64,000 nt of DNA from Methylomonas lenta (GCF_001644015.1 NZ_LUUI01000098.1:40662-104661); one strand, 5' to 3'; positions 35,281 through 44,005 are shown, counted from the stretch's first letter. Notes: generated by a model not told the origin, from the sequence alone. Numbers and translations are program-made.

Positions 35281-35750
35281 TGAAACTTGAATTAAATACC
35301 AGCGATGAAACCGAGTCGTTAGGGGCGGCGTTATGGCAGGCCTTGCCAAAAAAGTGTGTATTGTTTTTATACGGTGAGCTTGGAGCAGGTAAAACTACTT
35401 TGGTGCGTGGGTTGTTACGTGCTGCCGGCTATGCTGGTACAGTAAAAAGCCCAACTTATAGTTTGGTGGAAGAATATAGCTTGTCCGAACAGGCCGTATT
35501 TCATTTTGATTTGTATCGCTTAAAAGATCCGGAAGAGCTGGAATGGATAGGTATGCATGATTATTTGCATCAGGATGCTTTGTGCTGCATCGAATGGCCG
35601 GAAATGGGAACAGGCTATTTACCGCCGGCTGATATAGAGTTGCGACTGAGTCATCAAGCCGAAGGCAGGCAGCTTGAAATTAATCTGCTGAATGATGGCT
35701 TGAAAAATTCCTTGCTAATTAACTGGAAAAACAAAGACCTGCTGCTATAA
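35280..35750 (+). CDS. tsaE: tRNA threonylcarbamoyladenosine biosynthesis ATPase TsaE
   Basis: Small P-loop ATPase that drives the TsaB-TsaD complex in t6A synthesis. 156 residues, with GELGAGKTTLVRGLLRAAG (Walker A), SPTYSLVEEY and FHFDLYRLKDPEELEWIG (Walker B region) and CIEWPE. TAATG overlap with nnr. Confidence 0.96.
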   Translation: MKLELNTSDETESLGAALWQALPKKCVLFLYGELGAGKTTLVRGLLRAAGYAGTVKSPTYSLVEEYSLSEQAVFHFDLYRLKDPEELEWIGMHDYLHQDALCCIEWPEMGTGYLPPADIELRLSHQAEGRQLEINLLNDGLKNSLLINWKNKDLLL

Positions 35751-35789
35751 TCTCTAAAACATTTTAAATACTATCTTCGGTTGGCGGCT

Positions 35790-37268
35790 ATGCAACAGAT
35801 TACAAGATTATTTTGGCTATTGGGTTTGTCTGTGCAAGTGATGTTGGCTCACGCAGCACCCACTCAGGTTGAAGGACTAAAGTTTTCTAGCGACAACAGT
35901 GGACGTTTAGTCTTTAATCTAAACGCAGTGCCGCATTATCGATATTTCATGCTCAACAACCCCAGTCGCTTGGTGGTGGATTTTGACGATACCGCATTGG
36001 CGCATGGCATGGAGCAACCGCCGGCCAATCATGTTCTGGCGGTGGGTGTCAGGTCTGCCGTGCGTAAAAAAACCAATTTGCGGGTAGTGGTGGAATTAAA
36101 CGCAGAAGCCGAAATAAAAGTGGCTGCTATCAATAAGGGCAAAGGTTTGCAGCTGCAATTTGATCTCAAGGCTACTTCATCGCCTAAAGCAGCCAAGGTC
36201 GCAAAAAAGTCTAATACTAAACAGGCTGACAATAAAACAGTAGTAAAAAGCCCGGTTCAAGCGAAAAAAGTCGCTCAAAAATCTACCAGCAAAGCCGCTA
36301 AGGCAAAAGGCCGCGACATAATTATTGCCATTGATGCAGGGCATGGAGGCAAAGATAAAGGTGCTCAAGGCGGCAATGGTACCTATGAAAAAGATGTGGT
36401 GCTCGCCATTGCCAAGCGTCTGCAAAGTGCTGTGAACAGACAAGTCGGCATGAAAGCCGTGATGGTTCGTGACGGTGATTATTTTGTTAAATTGAACAAA
36501 CGAGTCAATATTGCTCGCGAAGCTAATGCCGACTTATTTGTATCCATTCATGCGGATGCGTTTGAAGATGCGAGTGCTCACGGCGCCTCTGTTTACACCT
36601 TGGCGAATAAAGGCGCATCCAGCCAGTTAGCACAGTATTTGGCTGATAGCGAAAATGCTGCAGATGGAGCTGCGGGTGTAGGTGATGAAACCTTAGCCTC
36701 TGTACTGATGGATTTGTCACAAAATGCCTCCAAAGAAGCTAGTCAGCATATCGGCAACAAAGTGTTGAAAAGTGTCGATACCGTAAGCCATTTACATCGT
36801 AAGAGTGTACAGAAAGCCGGTTTTGTGGTGCTGAAATCGCCCGTCCCCTCTATTTTGGTGGAAACGGCTTTTATTTCTAACCCGCAAGAAGAGCAACGCT
36901 TAAAAACCCGGTCTTATCAAGACCAAATGGCTAATGCAGTCTTCAACGGCATCGTTGCTCATTTTAAGCAATATGCGCCAGCCAATACCAAGTTTGCCCA
37001 ATTGCAAAAATCCGGCAAGACGGCTACCAAAGTGGCTTCAAGCAGCAAAACCTCCAAGCAAAAGCTGGCTAAAGCGGATGTAGATACAGCTGACAAAGTG
37101 GTTTCAACCCGTGCTGCGCAAACCAAGCATGTCATTAGTAGCGGTGAAACCTTATCGGGTATTGCTCAACAATACGGTGTCTCTATGCGGGAAATCCGCA
37201 GCGTCAATGATATGGATGACGGCAACGTCAAAGCCGGTCAAGTTCTGCAAATTCCGCGTAGTAGCTAA
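35790..37268 (+). CDS. amiC: N-acetylmuramoyl-L-alanine amidase with AMIN and LysM domains
   Basis: Periplasmic peptidoglycan hydrolase for daughter-cell separation. 492 residues from ATG 35790. Signal peptide to about residue 23 (AHA), AMIN domain (about 25-112) for septal targeting, a Lys/Ala/Ser-rich linker (about 115-175), the Amidase_3 zinc domain with AIDAGHGGKDKGAQGGNG, VSIHADAFEDASAHGASVY and ILVETAFISNPQEE, a second low-complexity linker, and one LysM at the C-terminus (SSGETLSGIAQQYGVS). The tail LysM fits E. coli AmiB-like enzymes; AmiC and AmiB cannot be told apart from sequence alone. Confidence 0.92.
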   Translation: MQQITRLFWLLGLSVQVMLAHAAPTQVEGLKFSSDNSGRLVFNLNAVPHYRYFMLNNPSRLVVDFDDTALAHGMEQPPANHVLAVGVRSAVRKKTNLRVVVELNAEAEIKVAAINKGKGLQLQFDLKATSSPKAAKVAKKSNTKQADNKTVVKSPVQAKKVAQKSTSKAAKAKGRDIIIAIDAGHGGKDKGAQGGNGTYEKDVVLAIAKRLQSAVNRQVGMKAVMVRDGDYFVKLNKRVNIAREANADLFVSIHADAFEDASAHGASVYTLANKGASSQLAQYLADSENAADGAAGVGDETLASVLMDLSQNASKEASQHIGNKVLKSVDTVSHLHRKSVQKAGFVVLKSPVPSILVETAFISNPQEEQRLKTRSYQDQMANAVFNGIVAHFKQYAPANTKFAQLQKSGKTATKVASSSKTSKQKLAKADVDTADKVVSTRAAQTKHVISSGETLSGIAQQYGVSMREIRSVNDMDDGNVKAGQVLQIPRSS

Positions 37269-37352
37269 CAATCATTTCCCGAAAGGGGCAAATCAATTCG
37301 CCCCTGCGCAGGGTGATCCGCTAAAATACGCGCTTTTTTCTGAGCGCAGCCC

Positions 37353-39251
37353 ATGCGAATTCGAGCCTTACCGACTCAACTGGTTAATCAAATCGCCGCT
37401 GGCGAAGTGGTTGAACGCCCAGCTTCCGTGGTTAAGGAGTTGGTGGAAAACTGTTTCGATGCCGGCGCTACGCAAATCACCATCGATATTGAACAAGGCG
37501 GAGTGCGGCAAATCAAGATTCGCGACAATGGCTGCGGCATAGTCAAAGACGATCTGGCGCTGGCTTTGTCGCGCCATGCCACCAGCAAAATTGCCTCGCT
37601 GGATGATCTGGAACATGTGATCAGCATGGGGTTTCGCGGCGAAGCCTTGCCCAGTATCAGTTCGGTGGCGCGTTTGACCTTGATTTCCCGTACGGCCGAT
37701 GCCGAATGCGCCTGGCAAGTCAGCGCAGACGGTACCGAGCAAAACTTCGATCCACAGCCCGATCCGCACCCGCCTGGCACCACCGTTGATGTGCGGGACT
37801 TGTTTTACAACACCCCGGCTCGACGCAAGTTTTTAAAAGCCGAAAAAACCGAATTCGGCCATATCGAAAGTCTGATTCAAAAGCTGGCGCTGAGTCGGGT
37901 GGATGTGGGTTTTATATTGCAGCATAACCAGCGCGAGGTACTGAATCTAAGGCCGGCAGCGACGCTAGCAGAACAGGAAAAACGCATCGCCGCAATTTGC
38001 GGTCCGGCCTTTGTCGATAACGCGGTCAAGATCGATTATGCCGCCTCCGGTTTGCATCTGCATGGCTGGGTTGGTTTGCCGACTTTTTCCCGCAGCCAGC
38101 AGGATATGCAGTTTTTTTATGTCAACGGCCGTTTGATCAAAGACAGATTGGTGGCGCACGCCGTCAAGCAGGCGTATCAGGATGTGCTGTATCACGGCCG
38201 GCATCCGGTGTTTGTGCTGTATCTTGAGCTGGACCCGGCGCTGGTGGATGTGAATGCCCATCCGACCAAACTGGAAGTGCGGTTTAGGGAAGGGCGCATG
38301 GTGCATGATTTTCTGTTTCAAGCCTTGCACCGCAGCTTGGCGGAACAAAGGCCCGGACAGGCACCGACGCATCAGATAGACATACAAACCCAGCCGCCTA
38401 TCGAGCCGCCAGCCACTGAAGTACGGCCGACAATCAGTCAGCAAATAGCCTTGCCCTTGAGTTTGGCGGATGATCAGCCCTTAACAGCTAGTCGATCTTC
38501 AACCGAAATGCCTCAAAGGCCAGCGCCATCTGGCTATACAAATGAGAAATCCGGGCGCGGTTTGCCTTATTCGGCCTACAGCAAACCCCCTATTAACGTG
38601 GCCGACCAGATTCAGGCCTACGGCAAACTTTATCCCTCCGCCGAGGCCAAGACTAGCGAACAAGCCATGCCGCCGTTGGGATTTGCCCTGGCGCATATTC
38701 ACAGTATTTACATCCTGGCCGAAACCGCTAACGGTATCATTTTGGTCGATGCGCATGCCGCGCATGAACGCGTCACTTACGAACGTTTAAAGCAAAATTA
38801 TCATAATCGCGCCATCGTCTCTCAGCCCTTGCTGCTGCCGATCAAGATTCCGGTCACTGCGGCCGAAGCCGATCTGGCCGAGCAGGAACATGAGTTTTTT
38901 CATAGTCTGGGATTTGAAATAAACCGTTCCGGCCCGGAAACCGTGGTGTTGCGTGCCACACCGGCCTTGTTAAGCAAAACCGATGTCGATCAATTGGTGC
39001 GCGACATACTGGCGGATATGTTAACCCACGGCGTCAGTCGTAAAGCCGAGGAAGCCAGTAATGCTATTTTGGCCACTATGGCTTGCCATAGCTCGGTACG
39101 GGCCAAACGTAAACTCAGCATAGAAGAAATGAATGCTTTGTTACGTGACATGGAGCAAACCGAGCGTATCGGTCAGTGCAATCACGGACGACCTACCTGG
39201 GTGGCGCTGAGTCATCAGGATTTGGATCGATTTTTCATGCGTGGCCAATAA
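37353..39251 (+). CDS. mutL: DNA mismatch repair protein MutL
   Basis: GHKL ATPase that links MutS to MutH or an endonuclease step. 632 residues. The N-terminal ATPase has ELVENCFDAGA (catalytic Glu, Asn), IRDNGCGI and MGFRGEALPSISSV. The middle is a Pro/Gln-rich linker (about 345-425) and the end a dimerisation domain with PLGFALAHIHSIYILAETAN and AACHS/ATMACHSSVRAK. No DQHA(X)2E(X)4E endonuclease motif is visible (the site reads DAHAAHERVTYE), so it resembles the non-nuclease E. coli type. Confidence 0.95.
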   Translation: MRIRALPTQLVNQIAAGEVVERPASVVKELVENCFDAGATQITIDIEQGGVRQIKIRDNGCGIVKDDLALALSRHATSKIASLDDLEHVISMGFRGEALPSISSVARLTLISRTADAECAWQVSADGTEQNFDPQPDPHPPGTTVDVRDLFYNTPARRKFLKAEKTEFGHIESLIQKLALSRVDVGFILQHNQREVLNLRPAATLAEQEKRIAAICGPAFVDNAVKIDYAASGLHLHGWVGLPTFSRSQQDMQFFYVNGRLIKDRLVAHAVKQAYQDVLYHGRHPVFVLYLELDPALVDVNAHPTKLEVRFREGRMVHDFLFQALHRSLAEQRPGQAPTHQIDIQTQPPIEPPATEVRPTISQQIALPLSLADDQPLTASRSSTEMPQRPAPSGYTNEKSGRGLPYSAYSKPPINVADQIQAYGKLYPSAEAKTSEQAMPPLGFALAHIHSIYILAETANGIILVDAHAAHERVTYERLKQNYHNRAIVSQPLLLPIKIPVTAAEADLAEQEHEFFHSLGFEINRSGPETVVLRATPALLSKTDVDQLVRDILADMLTHGVSRKAEEASNAILATMACHSSVRAKRKLSIEEMNALLRDMEQTERIGQCNHGRPTWVALSHQDLDRFFMRGQ

Positions 39252-40186
39252 TGACCATCTCCAAACCCCAAGCCATCTTATTAATGGGGCCGACGGCCTC
39301 AGGCAAAACCGCATTATCGGTGGCGATGGCGCAAGCTCTGAATGCCGAAATTATCAGCGTCGATTCGGCGCTAGTCTATAAAGGCATGGACATCGGTACC
39401 GCCAAACCCACTCTGACCGAGCGCGGCGGCATTCCACATCATTTAATCGATATCCTCGATCCAAGCGAGTCATTTTCCACTGGTCAGTTCCGTGCTCAGG
39501 CGCTGGCGCTGATGCAAGATATTACCCAACGCGGCAAAATGCCGTTACTGGTCGGCGGCACCATGCTGTATTTCAGCGCCTTGACCCAAGGCTTGGCCAA
39601 ATTACCCGAGGCCAATCCTGACATCAGGCAACGGCTGGATAGGGAATTGCTCGAATTGGGTAAGGAAGCCTTGCACGCACGCTTGGCGCAAATCGATCCT
39701 GTTGCAGCGGCGAGGATTCATGTCAACGACCCGCAGCGCATCCAGCGGGCGCTGGAAGTGTATGAAATCAGCGGTCGTTCGCTATCGAGTTTTTTTCAGA
39801 CCGATCAGCAAGCCGATCAGCCGTATGACTTTATTAAGTTAATCGTTGCGCCACAGCAGCGTCAGACCTTACACGCCAAAATTGCCGAACGCTTTAAACA
39901 GATGCTGGCGCAAGGTTTTCTGGATGAAGTCAAAGCCTTGCAAGCACGCGGCGATCTGGATGAAAGCATGCCGTCGATACGTTGCGTCGGTTACAGGCAG
40001 GCCTGGTCGTATTTAAACGGCGAATATGATTACGAGAGCATGCAGGAAAAAGCCATCATCGCTACCCGGCAACTGGCCAAGCGCCAATTTACCTGGCTAC
40101 GCAAGGAAGAAAACGCAAAGCATCTGATTAGCGAAGCGGCGGATTTATTGGAAACTGCCTTGGATTATTGCCGACAACATGGATAA
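39251..40186 (+). CDS. miaA: tRNA dimethylallyltransferase MiaA
   Basis: Adds the isopentenyl group to A37 of tRNAs reading U-starting codons. 311 residues from ATG 39251, which overlaps the mutL stop by one base (TAATG). P-loop GPTASGKTALSVAMAQAL, EIISVDSALVYKGMDIGTAKP, GTMLYFSALTQGL and the C-terminal TRQLAKRQFTWLRKE are diagnostic. hfq does not follow here, unlike in E. coli. Confidence 0.96.
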   Translation: MTISKPQAILLMGPTASGKTALSVAMAQALNAEIISVDSALVYKGMDIGTAKPTLTERGGIPHHLIDILDPSESFSTGQFRAQALALMQDITQRGKMPLLVGGTMLYFSALTQGLAKLPEANPDIRQRLDRELLELGKEALHARLAQIDPVAAARIHVNDPQRIQRALEVYEISGRSLSSFFQTDQQADQPYDFIKLIVAPQQRQTLHAKIAERFKQMLAQGFLDEVKALQARGDLDESMPSIRCVGYRQAWSYLNGEYDYESMQEKAIIATRQLAKRQFTWLRKEENAKHLISEAADLLETALDYCRQHG

Positions 40187-40778
40187 ACAGCAGCAACGCC
40201 AAATCGCCTACGCGGCGCGAAATGCGCAAACGAACAAGGATGCGATAAGTGCCGACATTTTCCTACACGTGATGTCCCAAGCCGGCTATCAACAGGCCAA
40301 AACCGTACTTTGGTATGTACATTGCCGCTCGGAAGTGCGCAGTTTGCCGGCCTTGCAACAACAATTAAACACGGATAAACGCATCGTAGTGCCGTATTGC
40401 ACGCTCGATGCAGCCGGCGAAAAATGCTTAGGCTTATGGCGTTTGCTGTCATGGGATGAATTACAGCCGGGCATGTGGAATATTTTTGAGCCGCCGCCCG
40501 AACGCTGGCAGGAAGCGGACAGACAAATCAATCCGCAAGAATTGGATCTGGTCATCGTGCCGGGCGTTGCCTTTGATACACAAGGCGGCCGTTTGGGCAA
40601 TGGTGCCGGTTATTACGATCGCTTGCTGCAACAAGTCCGGCCGGATACGCTGCTGGTTGGGGTTTGTTATGAATCTCAGTTATTACCCGACATCAGCATG
40701 CAAAGCCACGATGTGACTATGGATGTAGTGATTACAGAGTGGGCAGTTTATCCGGGGCAGCGTCAGGCGCAGCGATGA
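40179..40778 (+). CDS. 5-formyltetrahydrofolate cyclo-ligase
   Basis: Converts 5-formyl-THF to 5,10-methenyl-THF with ATP. 199 residues, with VPYCTLDAAGEK and the signature DLVIVPGVAFDTQGGRLGNG followed by AGYYDRLL. An 8-nt overlap (ATGGATAA) with miaA gives coupling. It belongs to folate one-carbon metabolism, which is of interest in a methylotroph, although the gene is widespread. Confidence 0.93.
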   Translation: MDKQQQRQIAYAARNAQTNKDAISADIFLHVMSQAGYQQAKTVLWYVHCRSEVRSLPALQQQLNTDKRIVVPYCTLDAAGEKCLGLWRLLSWDELQPGMWNIFEPPPERWQEADRQINPQELDLVIVPGVAFDTQGGRLGNGAGYYDRLLQQVRPDTLLVGVCYESQLLPDISMQSHDVTMDVVITEWAVYPGQRQAQR

Positions 40779-41905
40779 ATCCGGAGCAATTGAAACAGCA
40801 GGTTCAGTACAGCCCTGCATTCGTGCTGGATTTGGAGCAAGTCGAGTCCAATCTGCAACCCTTGCAGCAGATTAAACAAGCCAGCGGCTGCAAAGTATTG
40901 TATTCGATGAAGGCCTTGCCGCTAGGCGGCTTGCTTTACCAGCTTAAACAGCTGCTGGATGGTATTTCCGTCAGTTCCTTATTCGAAGCCAAGCTGGCCA
41001 GAGAAGTGGTCGGTGAACAGGCCAGTCAGCATTTGACCTCGCCGGGTTTACGCTCTGATGAATTTGCCGAGCTTGGCGGCATGTGTACTCACGTCAGTTT
41101 TAATTCGTTATCGCAGTATCAAAACTTGCATGGCTTGGCGGCGGGCTATTCCAAAGGCCTGCGCATTAACCCCAAATTGTCGTTCGCTGCCGATTTGCGT
41201 TACGACCCTTGTCGGCTTCATTCCAAGCTGGGTGTGGATATTAATCTGCTGCAACAGCATTGGCCGGCTGGTATCGAAGGCCTGCATTTTCATACCGTGT
41301 TCGGACAGACGGATTTTCAGCCTTTACAAGCCACCCTGGCTAAGTTGCAGCCAATATTACAAAGGCAGCCCAGATTAAAATGGCTGAATTTGGGCGGCGG
41401 GTATTTGTATCACAGCATAGACGATCACAAGCCCATCATCGAATTGATCCGGCATTTAAAAACCCAATACACCGATGATGTTTATCTGGAGCCGGGCAAG
41501 GCTTTGGTCGGCAATGCCGGCTACTTGCTGACTACGGTGCTGGATAGTTTTGAAAGCGACGGCAAAACCGTACTGGTGCTGGATACCTCGGTTAATCATC
41601 ATCCGGAAGTGTTCGAATATCAGCGCAAACCATTGTTATTGGAAGAAGATCTACAAAGCGAGAATACCGCCATTTTAGCGGGCTCAAGCTGCCTGGCCGG
41701 GGATATATTCGGCGAATACCATTTCAACAAAATCCCCGCTGTGGGCGACAAATTGATATTTGCCGATGTCGGAGCCTACAGCCTGATCAAAGCCCATCGT
41801 TTTAACGGTTACGCCTTGCCAGCCGTATATTTGTGGCGAAATGAGCTGGCGGAATTGCTTAAAGCCGATGACTATGCCGATTATCGGCGGCAATGGTTGG
41901 TTTAA
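40775..41905 (+). CDS. nspC: Carboxynorspermidine decarboxylase
   Basis: PLP enzyme of the alanine-racemase-like fold that makes norspermidine or spermidine from its carboxy form. 376 residues. Start ATG 40775 gives a 4-nt overlap (ATGA). PLP Lys in VLYSMKALPLGGLL, GLHFHTVFGQTDF with the conserved His, LNLGGGYLYH, YLEPGKALVGNAGYL, and LAGSSCLAGDIFGEYHF with the substrate Cys are seen. The partner carboxynorspermidine dehydrogenase is not in the window. Last gene of the long plus-strand run. Confidence 0.93.
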   Translation: MNPEQLKQQVQYSPAFVLDLEQVESNLQPLQQIKQASGCKVLYSMKALPLGGLLYQLKQLLDGISVSSLFEAKLAREVVGEQASQHLTSPGLRSDEFAELGGMCTHVSFNSLSQYQNLHGLAAGYSKGLRINPKLSFAADLRYDPCRLHSKLGVDINLLQQHWPAGIEGLHFHTVFGQTDFQPLQATLAKLQPILQRQPRLKWLNLGGGYLYHSIDDHKPIIELIRHLKTQYTDDVYLEPGKALVGNAGYLLTTVLDSFESDGKTVLVLDTSVNHHPEVFEYQRKPLLLEEDLQSENTAILAGSSCLAGDIFGEYHFNKIPAVGDKLIFADVGAYSLIKAHRFNGYALPAVYLWRNELAELLKADDYADYRRQWLV

Positions 41906-41981
41906 AAACGTGTTTGCTCGGAGCTGAGTATTTGCATTTATTTGTGTTTTCTAAATTGCAAGACACGATATTGTTGTCATC

Positions 41982-42009
41982 TTGACATTGAGTAATTAGA
42001 GGCTATAGT
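41982..42009 (+). promoter_or_regulatory. Strong sigma-70 promoter candidate
   Basis: TTGACA (41982-41987, full consensus), 16-bp spacer, TATAGT (42004-42009, five of six). Transcription would begin near 42016 and read through four palindromic repeats before the gene at 42176, leaving a leader of about 160 nt. The best promoter match I saw in the window. Confidence 0.6.
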
Positions 42010-42027
42010 GAGGCGAACAATTATATA

Positions 42028-42150
42028 GGCAAATTTGCCCGAATTTATGGCTAATATCAGGTTATCAAGGCACATTTGCCCGGTTTGGGTGCTATCAGGG
42101 CAAAAGTGCCTGAAAAGGCCGGTAATATCAACTTATCAGGCAGATTTGCT
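42028..42150 (+). repeat. Four phased 12-bp palindromic repeats
   Basis: GGCAAATTTGCC (42028-42039, perfect palindrome), GGCACATTTGCC (42069), GGCAAAAGTGCC (42099) and GGCAGATTTGCT (42139), the last three preceded by TATCA or TATCAA. Start-to-start distances are 41, 30 and 40 bp, close to whole helical turns, so the sites face the same side of the DNA. They lie just downstream of a strong promoter. Repeated operators for a regulator or an RNA-level element are both possible. Confidence 0.6.
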
Positions 42151-42162
42151 TGATAATCAATA

Positions 42163-42173
42163 GTTAGGTTGCA
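42163..42173 (+). repeat. Gene-cassette core-site-like left end
   Basis: GTTAGGTTGCA begins with GTTAGGT, which fits the integron core site GTTRRRY. It is the exact inverted partner of TGCAACCTAAC at 42719-42729 on the far side of the gene. The ATG of the enclosed gene is 3 nt past its end, the tight spacing usual in cassettes. Confidence 0.45.
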
Positions 42174-42175
42174 CT

Positions 42176-42715
42176 ATGACTTTTCTCGAGTTTCTGGCGA
42201 GCATCATTGATTCGTTGGCTTGGCCTGCGGCGATTGTCTTTCTGGTTGTCGTGCTCAGAAAGCCGCTGGCCGAGCTGGTCCCTCTATTGAGGAAGCTGAA
42301 ATACAAAGAACTTGAGCTTGAGTTTGCGGAGGGTTTGAAGGAACTTAGCCCACCAGCTGAGCCATCGAAAATTGAGGGGCCGAAAGGCTTTGGAAATGAC
42401 CTTGAAAGGCTAGCGGAGGTTTCGCCTCGCGCCGCCATCATTGAAGCATGGCTCCAGATAGAAGCTGAAGCATCGAGAGTGGCCGCATCATTCTGGACTG
42501 GTGCCGAAACAGAGATTTTTCGAAACTACGCCAAACTCGGCGACTACTTAGAGAAGACAAATGTTCTTAACTCACGCCAAGCACAGAATTTTCGCAAGCT
42601 GCGTGAGCTGAGAAACAAGGCGGCCCATCATGAAAAGCTTGAGATCGACCAGAATGCGGCCGCTGTATATGTCCATGCTGCTGTTGAACTGGTTGAGCAT
42701 TTGAAAGCGCAGTGA
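42176..42715 (+). CDS. Membrane-anchored HEPN-like (DUF4145-like) protein
   Basis: 179 residues. One membrane segment (about 14-30, LAWPAAIVFLVVVLRKPLAE), a charged linker, then a helical domain (about 75-179) ending in RELRNKAAHHEKLEID. The R-x4-H motif (Arg146, His151) is the HEPN-type signature found in DUF4145-like domains and many nucleases of defence and toxin systems. There is no partner nucleotidyltransferase next door. The gene is framed by cassette-like inverted core sites and is preceded by a strong promoter and palindromic repeats. Its exact family is uncertain. Confidence 0.65.
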   Translation: MTFLEFLASIIDSLAWPAAIVFLVVVLRKPLAELVPLLRKLKYKELELEFAEGLKELSPPAEPSKIEGPKGFGNDLERLAEVSPRAAIIEAWLQIEAEASRVAASFWTGAETEIFRNYAKLGDYLEKTNVLNSRQAQNFRKLRELRNKAAHHEKLEIDQNAAAVYVHAAVELVEHLKAQ

Positions 42716-42718
42716 AGG

Positions 42719-42742
42719 TGCAACCTAACAAATCGTTGCACC
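42719..42742 (+). repeat. attC-like half site after the HEPN-like gene
   Basis: TGCAACCTAACAAATCGTTG followed by CACC carries ACCTAAC (fits RYYYAAC), then AACAAATCGTTGCACC, the usual left half of integron attC sites. The right half ending in GTTRRRY is not found before the RAYT element at 42814, so the site may be truncated. No integrase gene is in the window. Confidence 0.45.
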
Positions 42743-42813
42743 GGACATTTGACCCGCTGCCCATTTTTGCTTCCGCAAAAACAGGCATCGCCTCAAAGAA
42801 ACAGGACTGCAAA

Positions 42814-43727
42814 GGGGTCAGGTCTCGAATTGAGAATTCCTGTCTTTTGAACTAAAGTTAACACTATGGCCCGACATCTCAGACTCGAGTTTCCAAATGC
42901 TCTCTACCACATCACTTCGCGCGGTGACCGGCGCGAGGATATCTACGAAGATGAGGAGGACAAGCGCATTTTTCTGAGCCTGCTGGGCAAGGTTGTTGCC
43001 GATTTCAATTGGCTTTGTCACGGCTATTGCCTGATGACAAACCATTATCATCTGATCGTTGAAACCCTTGAGGGTAATCTCTCTATAGGGATGCGGCAAT
43101 TGAACGGCGTCTACACCCAAACCAGCAATCGTCGTCACGGACGGACGGGGCATTTATTTCAAGGTCGTTATAAGGGTATTCTGGTGGATAAGGATAGCTA
43201 TCTTCTGGAATTGGCTCGTTATGTTGTCCTCAACCCTGTTAGAGCGGGCATGGTCCATAAAGTCGAAGATTGGCCATGGAGCAGTTACCTTGCGATGATC
43301 GGTCAAGCAGAAAAGACTGATTGGCTGACGACGGACTGGATCTTATCCCAATTTGGCGAGAATCGATCCGAGTCAAGAAAGCGTTATCGGATGTTCGTTC
43401 AGGACGGTATGAGGCAGACTATTGAAATCTGGGCCCATTTAAAGAACCAGATTTACCTGGGCGATGAGGAATTTGTAGCCAAGGTTCAACATGGCGTTGA
43501 AATCGACAAACAAGCTTGGGATATTCCAAAAAAACAAAAGCGGGGGATAGCAAAATCTTTATCGGAAATCGAGCAGCAAGCAATTGACAGGAATACGGCC
43601 ATAAAAACAGCTTATGCCACTGGCGCCTATAGTCAGCGAGAAATCGGGGAGCATTTTAATTTGCATCCCAGTACGGTGAGTGTCATTGTGAGGCAAGACA
43701 ATGATTCTTAATTCGAGACCTGACCCC
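42814..43727 (+). mobile_element. RAYT element with terminal inverted repeats
   Basis: GGGGTCAGGTCTCGAATT (42814-42831) and its exact reverse complement AATTCGAGACCTGACCCC (43710-43727) bound a single REP-associated transposase gene. The match extends to 24 bp with one mismatch (42814-42837 against 43704-43727), and the right repeat overlaps the last codons of the gene. Related ends are commonly found beside RAYT genes. Confidence 0.75.
42866..43711 (+). CDS. REP-associated tyrosine transposase (RAYT, Y1 family)
   Basis: 281 residues. The Y1 transposase domain opens with MARHLRLEFPNALYHITSRG. HGYCLMTNHYHLIVET gives the HUH-type His-x-His pair, and the catalytic Tyr is probably in LARYVVLNPVRAGMV. 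GHLFQGRYKGILVDKDSYL is also typical. The C-terminal 40 residues (ATGAYSQREIGEHFNLHPST) form a helix-turn-helix that is added in one RAYT group. Such enzymes handle single-stranded palindromic REP sequences and are usually domesticated. The frame is intact, so it may be active. Confidence 0.92.
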   Translation: MARHLRLEFPNALYHITSRGDRREDIYEDEEDKRIFLSLLGKVVADFNWLCHGYCLMTNHYHLIVETLEGNLSIGMRQLNGVYTQTSNRRHGRTGHLFQGRYKGILVDKDSYLLELARYVVLNPVRAGMVHKVEDWPWSSYLAMIGQAEKTDWLTTDWILSQFGENRSESRKRYRMFVQDGMRQTIEIWAHLKNQIYLGDEEFVAKVQHGVEIDKQAWDIPKKQKRGIAKSLSEIEQQAIDRNTAIKTAYATGAYSQREIGEHFNLHPSTVSVIVRQDNDS

Positions 43728-43751
43728 GATCTCCCGTGACCCCGATCTCCC
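43721..43751 (+). repeat. Short tandem repeat at the RAYT right edge
   Basis: TGACCCCGATCTCCC occurs twice with a 16-bp period (43721-43735 and 43737-43751). The first copy begins inside the RAYT terminal repeat, so it probably arose by slippage or by a second insertion event at this edge. Sequence from 43752 to 44005 holds no gene I can support. Confidence 0.5.
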
Positions 43752-44005
43752 TGACGCGACAGTCATCTCTTCGAATTCATCGCCGGAAAGCGGTCGGTAA
43801 AATTCCGATTCCTGGAAGCGACCAGTCGTTAAAGAGTGCAGTCGACCTACTGCGGCCATAGAACCTAGACTTACCAATGGTTGCAGACTCGCGTAAAGCT
43901 TTCCATCATTTTGTCGCAAAGAGCCTATCGACTTACTGTCAGAGCCACGGGCGCAAATAATAAAGCCGCCTTCACTTTCTTGAGCGTAATAAAATGATAT
44001 GCGAT

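Noticed and set aside
37284-37305. Terminator between amiC and mutL
   Set aside because: AGGGGC/GCCCCT forms a short stem but there is no T-run, and the genes are likely cotranscribed.
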